A DNA stretch of 64,000 bases from Sphingosinicella microcystinivorans (GCF_027941835.1 NZ_CP116005.1:4045501-4109500), one strand, 5' to 3'. Positions 36,673 to 45,659 are shown, numbered from the stretch's first letter. Notes: generated by a model from the sequence alone, not told the origin. Made by a program: numbers and translations.

Positions 36673-38031
36673 TCAGGCGGCGACCGCGACCTTCCTCGCC
36701 TTCAGCGAGGCGACGAGGGTCCGCGCGTCCGCGCTGCCGTCCCAGCAGGCGAGAGTGTAGCCGATCCTGAGCGCGATGGAAGTTCCGCCCCGCAGGTCGA
36801 CCTTCTGGAAGCGCAGCACGTTCGCGAGGCGGCGGACCGCGACGTTCGCGCTCGCGTAGCGCGTGTCGGGGAACTGCACGAGGATGCGGCTGCCGGACAG
36901 CCGCGTCGCCATGTCCTCGCCGCGGATGCAGCGGCGGACCACGTCGCCGACGCGGCGCATCACGATGTCGCCCGCCAGATAGCCGTGCGCGGCGTTGACC
37001 TCGTCGAGGTTCTCGATCGTGAGCCCCGCGACGGCGACGGGAAGCGAAAGCTCGGTGCATTCCCGCAAGGTCGCCTCGAGATGCGCCATGCCGAAGCCGT
37101 GGCCCGCAAAGCCGGTGAGGCCGTCGCGGATGACCATCTCGACATGCTGCGCGTAGCGCGCGGCGAGCGCGGCGCGCAGCGCCTCCAGCCGCTTGAACGA
37201 GGCGAGATGCACGGAGAGTTGCTCGCTCGACAGGCACGTGGGCGCGACATCGGTGACGCCGGCGTTGAACACCGTGTCGAGATCGAGCCCGGAGACGTCC
37301 GGCGTCGCGAGCAGCACGGGAAGGTTGTAGAGCGCGGGCACGCGGCGCATCCGGTCCGCGAACGCGATCGCGCCCTTCGGGTCCACCGCCGAGCAGAGCA
37401 GCACGGCGTCGAGGCCGCCGCGATAAAGCAGCGTGCGCGCCGCCTCGGGATCGTCGCAGACCTGCGCGTCGGTGCAGGACCGGACGGCGCGGTTGAACTG
37501 TTCGGCGCAGTGCGCGCTCTGGTCGAACTGCACGAGCAGGACCGAGGCGCGGCGGCTCTGGATCACCGGCTCGGCGGGCGCGAGGAAAAGCCCGTCGCCG
37601 CTCGTGAAGCCGCGCGCCGTCGCCTGACGGCGGGCAAGCTCGCGGCGCATCGTGGAGAGGCGCAGCAGCACCCCGACGCGGCTCGCGACCTGCGTGGGGT
37701 GCATGGGCCGATGGATGATGTCGTCGAAGCCGGCGTGCTGGAGATCGCGGTGGAGCGCGGCGGTGCCGTCCTCGGTGAGCGCGACGAGCATCATGCCCTC
37801 GCGCTGCGTCCACCGCTCGGCGCTGCGCGCGAAGGTGGTGACGGCGGCGATGCCGATTTCCGCGCCGGCGAGCACGATGACGAGCTGATAGCGCCCGCTC
37901 GAGGCGAGCGGGATCGCCTCCAGCCACGGCGCAGGCTGCACCTCGGTGAACTTGTCGGCCGCGATCTTGGCGGCGCCCGCCTTCGCGTGCGCTTCATCCT
38001 TGCCGACAACAAGTACGCGATTGGCCTGCAC
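36673..38031 (-). CDS. PleD-like protein with receiver-like domains and a degenerate GGDEF domain
   Basis: A 452-residue protein without membrane segments. Two receiver-like regions (MQANRVLVVGKDEAHAK and later SRRASVLLVQFDQSAHC) lack the usual acidic triad. The C-terminal domain has the fold landmarks of a diguanylate cyclase (DGLTGFAGHGFGMAHLEATL, VAVAGLTIENLDEVNAAHGYLAGD, DMATRLSGSRILVQFPDTRYA), but the GGDEF signature reads SGSRI. It is therefore probably not a cyclase and may bind a nucleotide or protein partner. It follows a GGDEF-EAL gene on the same strand 66 nt away. Confidence 0.82.
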   Translation of the reverse strand: MQANRVLVVGKDEAHAKAGAAKIAADKFTEVQPAPWLEAIPLASSGRYQLVIVLAGAEIGIAAVTTFARSAERWTQREGMMLVALTEDGTAALHRDLQHAGFDDIIHRPMHPTQVASRVGVLLRLSTMRRELARRQATARGFTSGDGLFLAPAEPVIQSRRASVLLVQFDQSAHCAEQFNRAVRSCTDAQVCDDPEAARTLLYRGGLDAVLLCSAVDPKGAIAFADRMRRVPALYNLPVLLATPDVSGLDLDTVFNAGVTDVAPTCLSSEQLSVHLASFKRLEALRAALAARYAQHVEMVIRDGLTGFAGHGFGMAHLEATLRECTELSLPVAVAGLTIENLDEVNAAHGYLAGDIVMRRVGDVVRRCIRGEDMATRLSGSRILVQFPDTRYASANVAVRRLANVLRFQKVDLRGGTSIALRIGYTLACWDGSADARTLVASLKARKVAVAA

Positions 38032-38097
38032 GAGCCAGCCTGCCCCCTGTAATACCCTTAATGTGCAGCTTTCTAAGGGACGGCGGTTAAGGATTGG

Positions 38098-40182
38098 TCA
38101 AGCAGCGCGGGCGTGCTGCCAGGTCTCCACGAACGGCGCCAGTTCATCCGGCGCGAGCGGCGGGCTGCACAGGTAGCCCTGATACCAGTTGCAGCCTTCG
38201 CGCACGAGCGTTTCGAGCTGGCTTTCGGACTCGACGCCCTCCGCGACGACGACCATGCCGAGCGAGCGCGCCATGTCGACGACGCCGCGCACGATGACGC
38301 GGTCGCGCGTCGAGCCCGAAAGATCGGTGACGAGCTTCTTGTCGACCTTGAGGATGTCGAGCGGCAGCGACTTCAGGTAGGCGAGCGACGAGTAGCCGGT
38401 GCCGAAATCGTCGATGGCGACGCTGATGCCGCGGTGGCGGAGCTTGGAGAGGATCTCGGAGGCGTGCTCGAGGTCCTCGACGAGGCCGCCCTCGGTGACT
38501 TCCAGCGTCAGCCGCGAGGGCGGGAAGTGGCTGTCGGCGAGCGATTCCACGACGATGCGCTCGAAATCCGGAGCGCGCATGTCCGCCGCCGTGACGTTGA
38601 TGGAAAGCCTGAGATCGCGCAGGTGCACCGGCCACGCCGCCGCCTCGCTGCACGCCTGCCGCATGATCTGCTCGCCGAGGCGGGTGCCGAACTCGGCGCG
38701 CTCGGCGATGGCGAACAAGGTCTCGGCGGGGAGCACGCCGTAGAGCGGATGCTCCCAGCGCACCAGCGCCTCGACGCCGACGATGCGGTTGGTGACGATG
38801 TCGACCTGCGGCTGGTAGAGCAGGCTGAGGCCGCGCTTTTCCGCCGCGGCGCGCAGGTCCGCCTCGAGGCTGGCGAAGCGCGCCGGGTTGCCGTGCTCGT
38901 CCGACAGGAAGACCTGGAAACTGTTGGGATCGAGTTCCTTCGCGCTCGCGAGCGCGGCGCTCGCGCGCTGGAACAGCTCGTCGGCGCTCGTCACCTCCTC
39001 GTCGCTCGCCGCGATGCCGATGCGGCACGACAGATGGATGACGCGCCCGCCGACGATGAACGGCTTCTCGAAGCCCTTGCCGATGCGCTGGCTGAAGAAC
39101 ACGGCCTGATTGAGCGTGATCGGCCCGGCGAAGGCGACCGCGAACTCGGCGCCGCCGAGGCGGGCGGGAAGCTCGCTTTCGGCGGTCTGGTCGTTGAGCA
39201 GGCGCCGCAGGCGGCGGCCCACGGCCTGAAGCAGCGAATCCGCGACCGCGCGGCCGTAGGCGGCGTTCACCTGATCGAAGCGGCTGATCGCGAACATCAC
39301 GACGATGCAAGCCGGCTTGTGCCCGGCGCGGGTGTTCAGCTTCTCGTCCACCCACGCGCGCGCATGGCGCAGGTTGGCAAGGCCGGTCAGCGTGTCGAAA
39401 TGCGCGGAAAGCCGCCGCTCGATGAGCGTCGAGTCGAGGTCCTCGACGGTCGCGGTGAGCCCGAGAACGCTGCCCCCGGCATCGCGCATGGGCCGCATGT
39501 GGTGGACATAGGTGTGCGGACGCCCGTCGATGACCAGCCGGTGCTCGACCTCGCCGGGGACGCCCGCCTGCCAGATGCGGCGGACGGCGCGGCGCGCCTG
39601 CGCCCGCGCACGGCGGTCGAGCCGCAGGAAGGCGTCGTCGAGCGAAAGCCGGTCGGTGTGCGGCGGATCGCCGATGAGCACGGCAAGCGCCGGGCTGATG
39701 CGGACGAAATCGTCGCCCTCGCTCCACTCCCAGCGCGCCGTGCCGCCGATCGACGCCTGCGCCGAGGCCACCGCCGCCTCCGCGCTCGTCTTCTGCATCC
39801 GGCGGATCGAGCGCTCGACGAAGCGCAGCGACTGGCCGAGCTCGGACGCGCCGAACGGGCTGATCAGATAATGCGTCGCCCCGGCCGTGTAGACGTCGCC
39901 GAGCGCGGCCGCGTCGCTGCGCGACAGGAGCACCAAAAGGCCGCCCCGGCGCTCCTGCACCGCCTGCGCAAGCTGCTCGACCTGCTGCAAGCCCCGTTGC
40001 AGCGCGCCGCGCGCGTCGACGATGGCGATGAGCGCTTCGGACGCGGCATAACGACGGGCGGCATCGTCAGGCCGCTGGCTGACGATGACCGGACGTCCTG
40101 TCGCCTCAATGGCATCCTGCGCTTCGCGCCGGTAGCGGAATGAGGCGAGAAAGACGGGCGCTGAAAGCGATGAGCCGTGCAT
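38098..40182 (-). CDS. GGDEF-EAL protein, probable cyclic-di-GMP phosphodiesterase
   Basis: A 694-residue soluble protein: an N-terminal receiver-like part, a PAS-like section (ARWEWSEGDDFVRISPALAVLIGD through HHMRPMRDAGGSVLGLTATVEDLD), a GGDEF domain and an EAL domain. The cyclase motif is GGAEF (RLGGAEFAVAF), lacking the canonical Asp. The EAL domain is intact: EALVRWEHP, INVTAADM, LTLEVTE, AIDDFGTGYSSLAYLK, LKVDKKLV and EGVES. The likely net activity is c-di-GMP hydrolysis. The ATG at 40182 has GAGGTGAA before it; the longer open frame upstream overlaps moaA antisense and is not coding. Divergent from moaA. Confidence 0.88.
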   Translation of the reverse strand: MHGSSLSAPVFLASFRYRREAQDAIEATGRPVIVSQRPDDAARRYAASEALIAIVDARGALQRGLQQVEQLAQAVQERRGGLLVLLSRSDAAALGDVYTAGATHYLISPFGASELGQSLRFVERSIRRMQKTSAEAAVASAQASIGGTARWEWSEGDDFVRISPALAVLIGDPPHTDRLSLDDAFLRLDRRARAQARRAVRRIWQAGVPGEVEHRLVIDGRPHTYVHHMRPMRDAGGSVLGLTATVEDLDSTLIERRLSAHFDTLTGLANLRHARAWVDEKLNTRAGHKPACIVVMFAISRFDQVNAAYGRAVADSLLQAVGRRLRRLLNDQTAESELPARLGGAEFAVAFAGPITLNQAVFFSQRIGKGFEKPFIVGGRVIHLSCRIGIAASDEEVTSADELFQRASAALASAKELDPNSFQVFLSDEHGNPARFASLEADLRAAAEKRGLSLLYQPQVDIVTNRIVGVEALVRWEHPLYGVLPAETLFAIAERAEFGTRLGEQIMRQACSEAAAWPVHLRDLRLSINVTAADMRAPDFERIVVESLADSHFPPSRLTLEVTEGGLVEDLEHASEILSKLRHRGISVAIDDFGTGYSSLAYLKSLPLDILKVDKKLVTDLSGSTRDRVIVRGVVDMARSLGMVVVAEGVESESQLETLVREGCNWYQGYLCSPPLAPDELAPFVETWQHARAA

Positions 40183-40320
40183 TTCACCTCGTATGGAGAC
40201 AGCTGCGCCTGTAACACTATCACGATGCCCTGCAAAGGCCAGCGTCGCGCACGGCCGGGCCCGTTCGCATCGACGGCAAAACTTGCCCCCTGCCCCCGGC
40301 GCGACTAACTCTGGAGGACG

Positions 40321-41346
40321 ATGCAGGACGTGATCGCAAGGACGGCACAGCAAGGCCCGCTCATCGACCCCTTCGGCCGGGCGGTGACCTACCTGCGCGT
40401 CTCGGTGACGGACCGCTGCGATTTCCGCTGCACCTACTGCATGGCGGAAACCATGCAGTTCCTGCCGAAGTCCGAAGTGCTGAGCCTCGAGGAGATCGAC
40501 CGCATCGCGTCGGCCTTCATCCGGCGGGGCGTCAACAAGGTGCGGCTGACGGGCGGCGAGCCGCTGGTGCGGCGCGGTATCGTCGGCCTCGTCGACTCGC
40601 TCTCGCGCCATCTGGGGAACGGCCTCGACGAGCTGACGCTCACCACCAACGGCAACCAGCTCGCCAAGCACGCCGAGGCGCTCGCCGCGGCGGGCGTGCG
40701 CCGCGTCAACGTCAGCCTCGACACGCTCGACCCGGACCGGTTCCGGCGCATCACGCGCTGGGGCGAGCTGCCGCGCGTCCTGGACGGCATCGCCGCCGCG
40801 AAGGCCGCCGGGCTCGCCGTGAAGATCAACACCGTGGCGCTGCGCGGCATCAACGCCGACGAACTCGGCGACATGGTGGCGCGGTGCGGCCGCGAAGGCC
40901 ATGACCTCACCTTCATCGAGACCATGCCGATGGGCGAAGTGGGCGAAGACCGCACCGACCGCTACCTGCCGCTTTCCATCGTGCGCGCCGAACTTTCGAA
41001 GCGGTTCACCTTCCGGCCGACCGGCTATGCCACGGGCGGGCCCGCGCGCTACGTGGAGGTGGCGGAGACGGGCCGCAGGCTCGGCTTCATCACCCCCCTC
41101 ACCCACAATTTCTGCGAAAGCTGCAACCGCGTGCGGCTGACCGCGACGGGGCGGCTCTACATGTGCCTCGGCCAGGAGGACAGCGCCGACCTGCGCGCCG
41201 CCGTGCGCCGTTCGCCCTCTGACGCGGACCTCGACGCCGCCATCGCCGAGGCGATCACGCGCAAGCCGAAAGGCCACGACTTCGTCATCGGCCGCGGCGG
41301 GCCGCGCGCCGCCGTCCCCCGCCACATGAGCGTGACCGGCGGATGA
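40321..41346 (+). CDS. moaA: GTP 3',8-cyclase MoaA
   Basis: A 341-residue radical-SAM enzyme for the first step of molybdenum cofactor synthesis. The N-terminal 4Fe-4S motif is CDFRCTYC (Cys33, 37, 40), the SAM region is [13 protein letters not shown], and the C-terminal second cluster uses [20 protein letters not shown]. It ends with the [18 protein letters not shown] tail whose double Gly is needed for activity. The ATG is preceded by CTGGAGGACG. It overlaps nadK (ATGA). Confidence 0.95.
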   Translation: MQDVIARTAQQGPLIDPFGRAVTYLRVSVTDRCDFRCTYCMAETMQFLPKSEVLSLEEIDRIASAFIRRGVNKVRLTGGEPLVRRGIVGLVDSLSRHLGNGLDELTLTTNGNQLAKHAEALAAAGVRRVNVSLDTLDPDRFRRITRWGELPRVLDGIAAAKAAGLAVKINTVALRGINADELGDMVARCGREGHDLTFIETMPMGEVGEDRTDRYLPLSIVRAELSKRFTFRPTGYATGGPARYVEVAETGRRLGFITPLTHNFCESCNRVRLTATGRLYMCLGQEDSADLRAAVRRSPSDADLDAAIAEAITRKPKGHDFVIGRGGPRAAVPRHMSVTGG

Positions 41347-42125
41347 CCGGAAAATTTCCCGGCAAGGTGGCGCTCGCCGTCTCGCCGACGCCCGCCGCCC
41401 GCGAGGCCGCGGCGGCGATCATGCCGCTGCACGACTGGTCGAGCGAGGCCGAGGCCGACATCATCCTCGCGCTCGGCGGCGACGGCTTCATGCTGCAGAC
41501 GCTGCACGCCGTGCTCCACCGCCGGAAACCGGCGCGCGTCTTCGGCATGAACCGGGGCACGGTCGGCTTCCTGATGAACGAATACAGCCCGGACGGCATC
41601 GCCGAGCGCATCGCGAGCGCGCGCGCCTTCCGGCTGCACCCGCTGCAGATGGACGCACGCACCATCGCGGGCGACCGCATCGTCTCGCCCGCCATCAACG
41701 AGGTCTCTCTGCTGCGCGAGACGCGGCAGGCCGCCAAGATCGAGATCGCCATCGACGGGCGCGTGCGCATGTCCGAACTCACCTGCGACGGCGTGCTGGT
41801 GGCGACGCCCGCGGGCTCCACCGCCTACAACCTCTCGGCGAACGGCCCGATCCTGCCGCTCCAGTCCGACCTGCTCGCGCTGACGCCGATCAGCCCGTTC
41901 CGCCCCCGCCGCTGGCGCGGCGCGCTCATCCCCGACACGTCGGTGGTGGAGTTCCGGATGCTGGAGGCCGGCAAGCGCCCGGTGAGCGCGGTCGCCGACC
42001 AGCTCGAGGTGCGCGACGTCGACGTGGTGCGCGTCAGCACCGACCGCTCGATCACGCTCGAGCTGCTGTTCGACCCCGAATACGCGCTCGACGACCGCAT
42101 CGCGATGGAGCAGTTCCTCACCTGA
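41343..42125 (+). CDS. nadK: NAD kinase
   Basis: A 260-residue NAD kinase that makes NADP. The GGDG motif is [13 protein letters not shown], followed by [15 protein letters not shown], the NEVSLLR segment and [18 protein letters not shown], all characteristic. It is coupled to moaA by a 4-nt overlap and followed 92 nt later by tRNA-Asn. Confidence 0.95.
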   Translation: MTGKFPGKVALAVSPTPAAREAAAAIMPLHDWSSEAEADIILALGGDGFMLQTLHAVLHRRKPARVFGMNRGTVGFLMNEYSPDGIAERIASARAFRLHPLQMDARTIAGDRIVSPAINEVSLLRETRQAAKIEIAIDGRVRMSELTCDGVLVATPAGSTAYNLSANGPILPLQSDLLALTPISPFRPRRWRGALIPDTSVVEFRMLEAGKRPVSAVADQLEVRDVDVVRVSTDRSITLELLFDPEYALDDRIAMEQFLT

Positions 42126-42217
42126 GCCGCGAACGCACCCGGCAACGCATCGGAGAAGTGCATTCCGGGGCTTGGCAGCCCAAACCGGCACTGTTATACG
42201 CCGCGCCCTGACATCGT

Positions 42218-42292
42218 TCCCCGGTAGCTCAGCGGTAGAGCATCCGACTGTTAATCGGACGGCCGCCTGTTCGAATCAGGCCCGGGGAGCCA
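42218..42292 (+). tRNA. tRNA-Asn (GTT anticodon)
   Basis: A full cloverleaf: acceptor arms TCCCCGG and CCGGGGA, D-arm GCTCAGCGGTAGAGC, anticodon loop CTGTTAA with stem TCCGA/TCGGA, T-arm GCCTGTTCGAATCAGGC, discriminator G and encoded CCA. Its last 17 nt are also the end of the serine recombinase gene on the other strand, so this tRNA is the probable integration site of the element to the right. The tRNA itself is intact. Confidence 0.97.
42276..42292. other. Likely attachment-site junction in tRNA-Asn 3' end
   Basis: The recombinase stop codon (TCA on the plus strand at 42276-42278) and its last codons lie inside the T-stem, acceptor stem and CCA of tRNA-Asn. Elements that insert in tRNA genes restore the tRNA 3' end with their own sequence, and their integrase gene often abuts that end, which is the arrangement here. 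No second copy of the tRNA 3' end was noticed elsewhere in the window, so the other junction lies outside or was lost. Confidence 0.5.
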
Positions 42293-43958
42293 ACCTTTCC
42301 TGACATTTCGCAACGCGACCGGCCCTCCGCTGAGAGGCGCGCTGAACGTTTTCCTGCATCGCATTGATACGAAAACGGTTCAGTGCGTCGAGCGTGAGTG
42401 CATCGAGCGCCGTGCCCCGCCGCTTGCCATCACGATCGGCCGCGAGGTTGATGATGCCTGCGAGGTCGCCGTGAAGGTCGACCACGAGCCCGGTTCTGTC
42501 CTCGTTCGGGGTGAGGATGATCCTGTCGATAAGGGATCGCAGCGCGTCCGCTGCCTCGGTTCTGCGGTCGCTGCATCCAAGCAGTCGCGTCAGTTCGGTC
42601 ACCTCGGTCCGATAACGTTCGGACATCGACGGGTGCATCAACACAGGCGCCCGCGGCGTTTCGCTCAAAAGCCGGTCAAGCTCCTTGCGACGGGCGAAGT
42701 TCGCATTGAACTCGTTCTTCATGTCCTCGCTCGTGTAGCCGTCACCGACGGCCTTCACGATCCGGTCGCGACGCCCCTGCAGACGGTCCCGTTCGGCCTG
42801 CCAGGCGTTGATCGTTGCATTTCGTTCGGAGCGCAGCCGGTTCACATGCTCCATGTACTCGCGGCAGAACTCGGCACAGAGTTCGGGACGCATCAGGTGC
42901 TGTTTAAGCGCCGTGAGCACTGCACCCTCGAGCACGTCCTGCCTGATCCGCAGCGAGTTGCGGCAGGTTCCCTTGTTCTGGGATGTCGAACAGCCGTAAT
43001 GATTACGGGCCGACTTGCTGAAGCCGCCACCGCACTCGCCACATTTCAGAAGGAACGACAGCAGGTTCCGGGGCCGCCGCTTGTTCTGAAGGCTGAGCGA
43101 CGAATGCTGCATGCGCTCCTGCCGCGCCTTTGCCCTGCTCCAGAGAGCCTCGTCCACAATGCGAAGTTCGGGCACGTCGTGGACGACCCATTCCTCCGGC
43201 GGGTTTTCCCGTGACAGCCGCACACCCGTATCAGGATCCTTGACCTTGCGCGTGCGGTTCCAGATCCGGCGCCCGTTGTAGAGCTCATTGTTGAGAATGC
43301 CGGTTCCGCGTTTCGGATTGCCGTTGAGCGTCGACTGCGTCCAGCCTGCACCGGACGGGTTCGCGATGCCCTCGCGATTGAGCATCGCCGCAATCCGGCG
43401 AGGACTGACACCGTCGGCATATTCCTTGAAGATACGCCGAACCACCACAGCTTCCGCGGCATCGATCTCAAACTCGCCGACGGATTTGATGCGGTAGCCG
43501 TAGGGCAGTCCGCCACCCGACTTTCCGCTCTCGACGCGCCCGCGCTGACCCCGGCGCGTCTTGATCGCCAGATCCTTCAGAAACAGGGCATTCATTGTGC
43601 CTTTAAGACCAATGTGAAGCTCGCTGATCTCGCCTTCCGACAGCGTGTGCATGTCGACTTCGGCGAAGAGCAATCGCTTGCGGATGGTGGCGACATCGGC
43701 CTGGTCGCGGGATAGGCGATCGAGCGCCTCGGCCACGACAACGTCGAACTTTCCCGCCTGCGCATCGATGAGCAGCATCTGAAGTCCGGGGCGCATCATG
43801 TTGGCGCCGCTCATGCCATGGTCGGTGTAGATGCGCGCTTCGGCTACATCCCAGCCGTTCCTCAGCGCAAACTCCCTGCCTCCCCGCACCTGATCCTCGA
43901 TCGATGCATCGCTTTGTAAATCACTTGAGTACCTTGCGTAAATCGCTGCTCTTTTCAT
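42276..43958 (-). CDS. Large serine recombinase (resolvase/invertase family)
   Basis: A 560-residue site-specific recombinase. The N-terminal resolvase domain begins KRAAIYARYSSDLQ with the catalytic Ser at residue 11, and has the DHGMSGANMMRPGLQ and DVVVAEALDRLSRDQ blocks. The Recombinase domain follows (GISPRR-type VSPRRIAAMLNREGI), then a zinc ribbon (CGECGGGFSKSARNHYGCS, and a further Cys) and a C-terminal coiled coil. The ATG at 43958 is chosen because AGGTGA lies 8 nt before it; ATGs at 43964 and 43991 are alternatives. The gene ends inside tRNA-Asn. It would mediate integration and excision of the element. Confidence 0.9.
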   Translation of the reverse strand: MKRAAIYARYSSDLQSDASIEDQVRGGREFALRNGWDVAEARIYTDHGMSGANMMRPGLQMLLIDAQAGKFDVVVAEALDRLSRDQADVATIRKRLLFAEVDMHTLSEGEISELHIGLKGTMNALFLKDLAIKTRRGQRGRVESGKSGGGLPYGYRIKSVGEFEIDAAEAVVVRRIFKEYADGVSPRRIAAMLNREGIANPSGAGWTQSTLNGNPKRGTGILNNELYNGRRIWNRTRKVKDPDTGVRLSRENPPEEWVVHDVPELRIVDEALWSRAKARQERMQHSSLSLQNKRRPRNLLSFLLKCGECGGGFSKSARNHYGCSTSQNKGTCRNSLRIRQDVLEGAVLTALKQHLMRPELCAEFCREYMEHVNRLRSERNATINAWQAERDRLQGRRDRIVKAVGDGYTSEDMKNEFNANFARRKELDRLLSETPRAPVLMHPSMSERYRTEVTELTRLLGCSDRRTEAADALRSLIDRIILTPNEDRTGLVVDLHGDLAGIINLAADRDGKRRGTALDALTLDALNRFRINAMQENVQRASQRRAGRVAKCQERLAPRA

Positions 43959-44154
43959 GGTCATCTTCACCTGGTCTGCCGGGTTGAACACCGTGTTCGA
44001 GCAGCAGGCCGTAGTCGCGTTCGGCCGCTACTCGAGCCATATGACGTACCAAAGCGCAAAGACCCTCGTGCGGCGGTGTCGATTTCACCTTTCTGCCGCC
44101 AATTTTCCTACGAGGGTGACGCGTTCGCACCACGATGCTCCGATGCTTTCCCAC
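43921..44154 (-). CDS. Small basic protein overlapping the recombinase start
   Basis: A 77-residue frame, rich in Arg and Lys (RTRHPRRKIGGRKVKSTPPHEG, then LCALVRHMARVAAERDYGLLLEHG). The composition and the helix ALVRHMARVAAERDY suggest a real product rather than chance, and small genes of this kind are often found just upstream of serine recombinases in alphaproteobacterial elements. It overlaps the recombinase start by 38 nt in another frame. No function can be assigned. Confidence 0.45.
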   Translation of the reverse strand: MGKHRSIVVRTRHPRRKIGGRKVKSTPPHEGLCALVRHMARVAAERDYGLLLEHGVQPGRPGEDDHEKSSDLRKVLK

Positions 44155-44186
44155 AGTCCAGATAGTAAAGAAGTAATATAAAGAAC

Positions 44187-44225
44187 AAATATATCGAATA
44201 TTTTCGAAATATATTTCGATATTTT
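44187..44225. promoter_or_regulatory. AT-rich region with phased TCGA-centred repeats upstream of the recombinase unit
   Basis: A strikingly AT-rich stretch lies between the DUF2274 gene and the small ORF ahead of the recombinase. It holds an inverted repeat AAATATAT (44187-44194) / ATATATTT (44209-44216) and three TCGA cores at 44194, 44204 and 44216, spaced 10-12 bp, roughly one helical turn. It most likely carries the promoter and operator of the recombinase transcript. A recombinase binding site is an alternative. Confidence 0.45.
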
Positions 44226-44238
44226 CCCAACAATAAAA

Positions 44239-44457
44239 TCACTTAGCGCCCAGTTTCTTCCTTCTCCTTGAAAATTCGCGATCTCCCTCGAGAAAAGCAT
44301 CGAGAATTGCGGGGACGAGAGACGATACGGACTCTTCATTGCCGTAAAAATCCTTGTACAAGCCGGCATATGCACGCAGCTTCTCATCGAGATCCGGCAT
44401 AATCGTGATTGCAAGTTTGATCGGCGTTTTGTCCGGAAGCTTCGGAAGCCTGATCAT
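44239..44457 (-). CDS. DUF2274 protein of the trb operon
   Basis: A 72-residue protein, MIRLPKLPDKTPIKLAITIM then DLDEKLRAYAGLYKDFYGNE, matching the DUF2274 family regularly encoded after trbI in conjugative elements. The N-terminal strand followed by two helices resembles a ribbon-helix-helix fold, which suggests DNA binding, but this is unproved. The ATG at 44457 has AAGGAGGG upstream and overlaps the trbI stop (ATGA); an ATG 18 nt further upstream is less likely. Last gene of the transfer operon. Confidence 0.8.
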   Translation of the reverse strand: MIRLPKLPDKTPIKLAITIMPDLDEKLRAYAGLYKDFYGNEESVSSLVPAILDAFLEGDREFSRRRKKLGAK

Positions 44458-45659
44458 CGCTTCCCTCCTTCCCATGGCGAGAGGATCAGGTCCTCGTGCA
44501 CGAGGACGCGGAGCGGCCAGCCGGCCCGCACTGTCAGCGTCGGCTGGATACCGAGCGCTTTCGCCACGACCTGATCGCCGGCGCGCGCCGTGCCCTGCTG
44601 CGCGGACTCGCGCAGCGCCTCGACAAGATCGCTTTCACCCTCAATGCTGAGCTCGGCGCCAACCCCGAGCAGGCTGGAGAGCAGAACGCCTTTGAGGAGC
44701 GTGCCCCCGTGCCGGTCGATGCTGTCGCTGAGGCCTGCGTAGCCGGCAGTATCCGCCGCGGGCATGTTGCCGAGCGCGACCGAGGCACCTCCCGGCATGA
44801 TCAGACGCTCCCAGACGACGCGCACGCGGCTCTGCCCGAAAGCGACCGCATTGTCGTAGCGTCCGACTAGCCGGGCGCCCTGCGGAATGAGCAGAACGCG
44901 TCCAGTCGCTGTATCGTAGACACCTTCGGTCACCTGCGCTGTGACGAGACCGGGAAGGTCGGAGTTCAAACCGGTTAGAAGACTTGCGGCAATGACGCTG
45001 CCGGCGCTCAGCGTATAAGGCGATCCGGACGGCACAAGAGCTTGCGGAAGCGTACGCCCGTTCGTCTTCATCAGCGCGTCGGCATGGTCCTCGATACCGG
45101 GTCTGTCCGGCTCCCCGGGCTCAGCCGACGCCAGATCGGATGAAATGCCGACCCCCGCCGCTATTCCGCTGCCCAAGCTTCCGCGCCGTTCAAGCCGTAC
45201 CATGACACCCGAAGCCCGCGCCGCCTGCAACTCTGCCGCGCGTCGCTCTGCCTCGGCGGCAGCAGCGTCGGACACCGGGGTTAACGGGGCTTCGGATTCC
45301 AGCCCCGCCGACCGGCGATGCGCCAGAATGGGCCTGCCAAGGTCACCGGGAAGCGGCGGCCCGAGCACGGGAATCTCCGCATAATCCTTTGGCGCGCCGG
45401 CGAGAACATCGGCGACGCGCTCGTGCCGCGGGCGCAAAGGAAGCTCGACCGGGTCGCTGCGCGCCGGCTGTGCCGGCTCGAGCCCGAACCAGAGAGCGGC
45501 CAGGACAAGTAAAGCCCCGGCGCCGACGAGGCAAACGATGACGCCGCGCCTGAACCGGATGACGCGGGGCGGCCGCCCGCGCAGTACGAGCGTTTCAGGG
45601 TCAAGCTTGGGCGGCTGCGGCGCGACCTCGCTTGTCGCTTCTACCGTGTCCGGCGTCAT
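44454..45659 (-). CDS. trbI: TrbI, VirB10-like conjugal transfer protein
   Basis: A 401-residue bitopic protein: one membrane segment (VIVCLVGAGALLVLAALWFGL, about 40-60), a Pro-rich periplasmic linker and a C-terminal VirB10 domain (SAGSVIAASLLTGLNSDLPGLVTAQVTEGVYDT, LLIPQGARLVGRYDN, VRVVWERLIMPGG). TrbI spans the envelope and transmits ATP-driven changes from the inner-membrane complex to the outer-membrane pore. Overlaps trbG and DUF2274 by 4 nt each. Confidence 0.93.
   Translation of the reverse strand: MTPDTVEATSEVAPQPPKLDPETLVLRGRPPRVIRFRRGVIVCLVGAGALLVLAALWFGLEPAQPARSDPVELPLRPRHERVADVLAGAPKDYAEIPVLGPPLPGDLGRPILAHRRSAGLESEAPLTPVSDAAAAEAERRAAELQAARASGVMVRLERRGSLGSGIAAGVGISSDLASAEPGEPDRPGIEDHADALMKTNGRTLPQALVPSGSPYTLSAGSVIAASLLTGLNSDLPGLVTAQVTEGVYDTATGRVLLIPQGARLVGRYDNAVAFGQSRVRVVWERLIMPGGASVALGNMPAADTAGYAGLSDSIDRHGGTLLKGVLLSSLLGVGAELSIEGESDLVEALRESAQQGTARAGDQVVAKALGIQPTLTVRAGWPLRVLVHEDLILSPWEGGKR

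Noticed and set aside
40183-40320. Possible molybdenum-cofactor riboswitch before moaA
   Set aside because: The 138-nt leader shared with the divergent gene shows no convincing conserved stems, and that RNA class is not expected to fit in so short a leader here.
38098-41325. Extension of the GGDEF-EAL frame by about 380 codons over moaA
   Set aside because: The added part is antisense to moaA and has no domain; a ribosome-binding site and the receiver-like start fit the ATG at 40182.
42276-43958. Recombinase read as a truncated pseudogene because it runs into a tRNA
   Set aside because: All domains from the catalytic Ser to the C-terminal coiled coil are present; the overlap reflects the integration site rather than decay.
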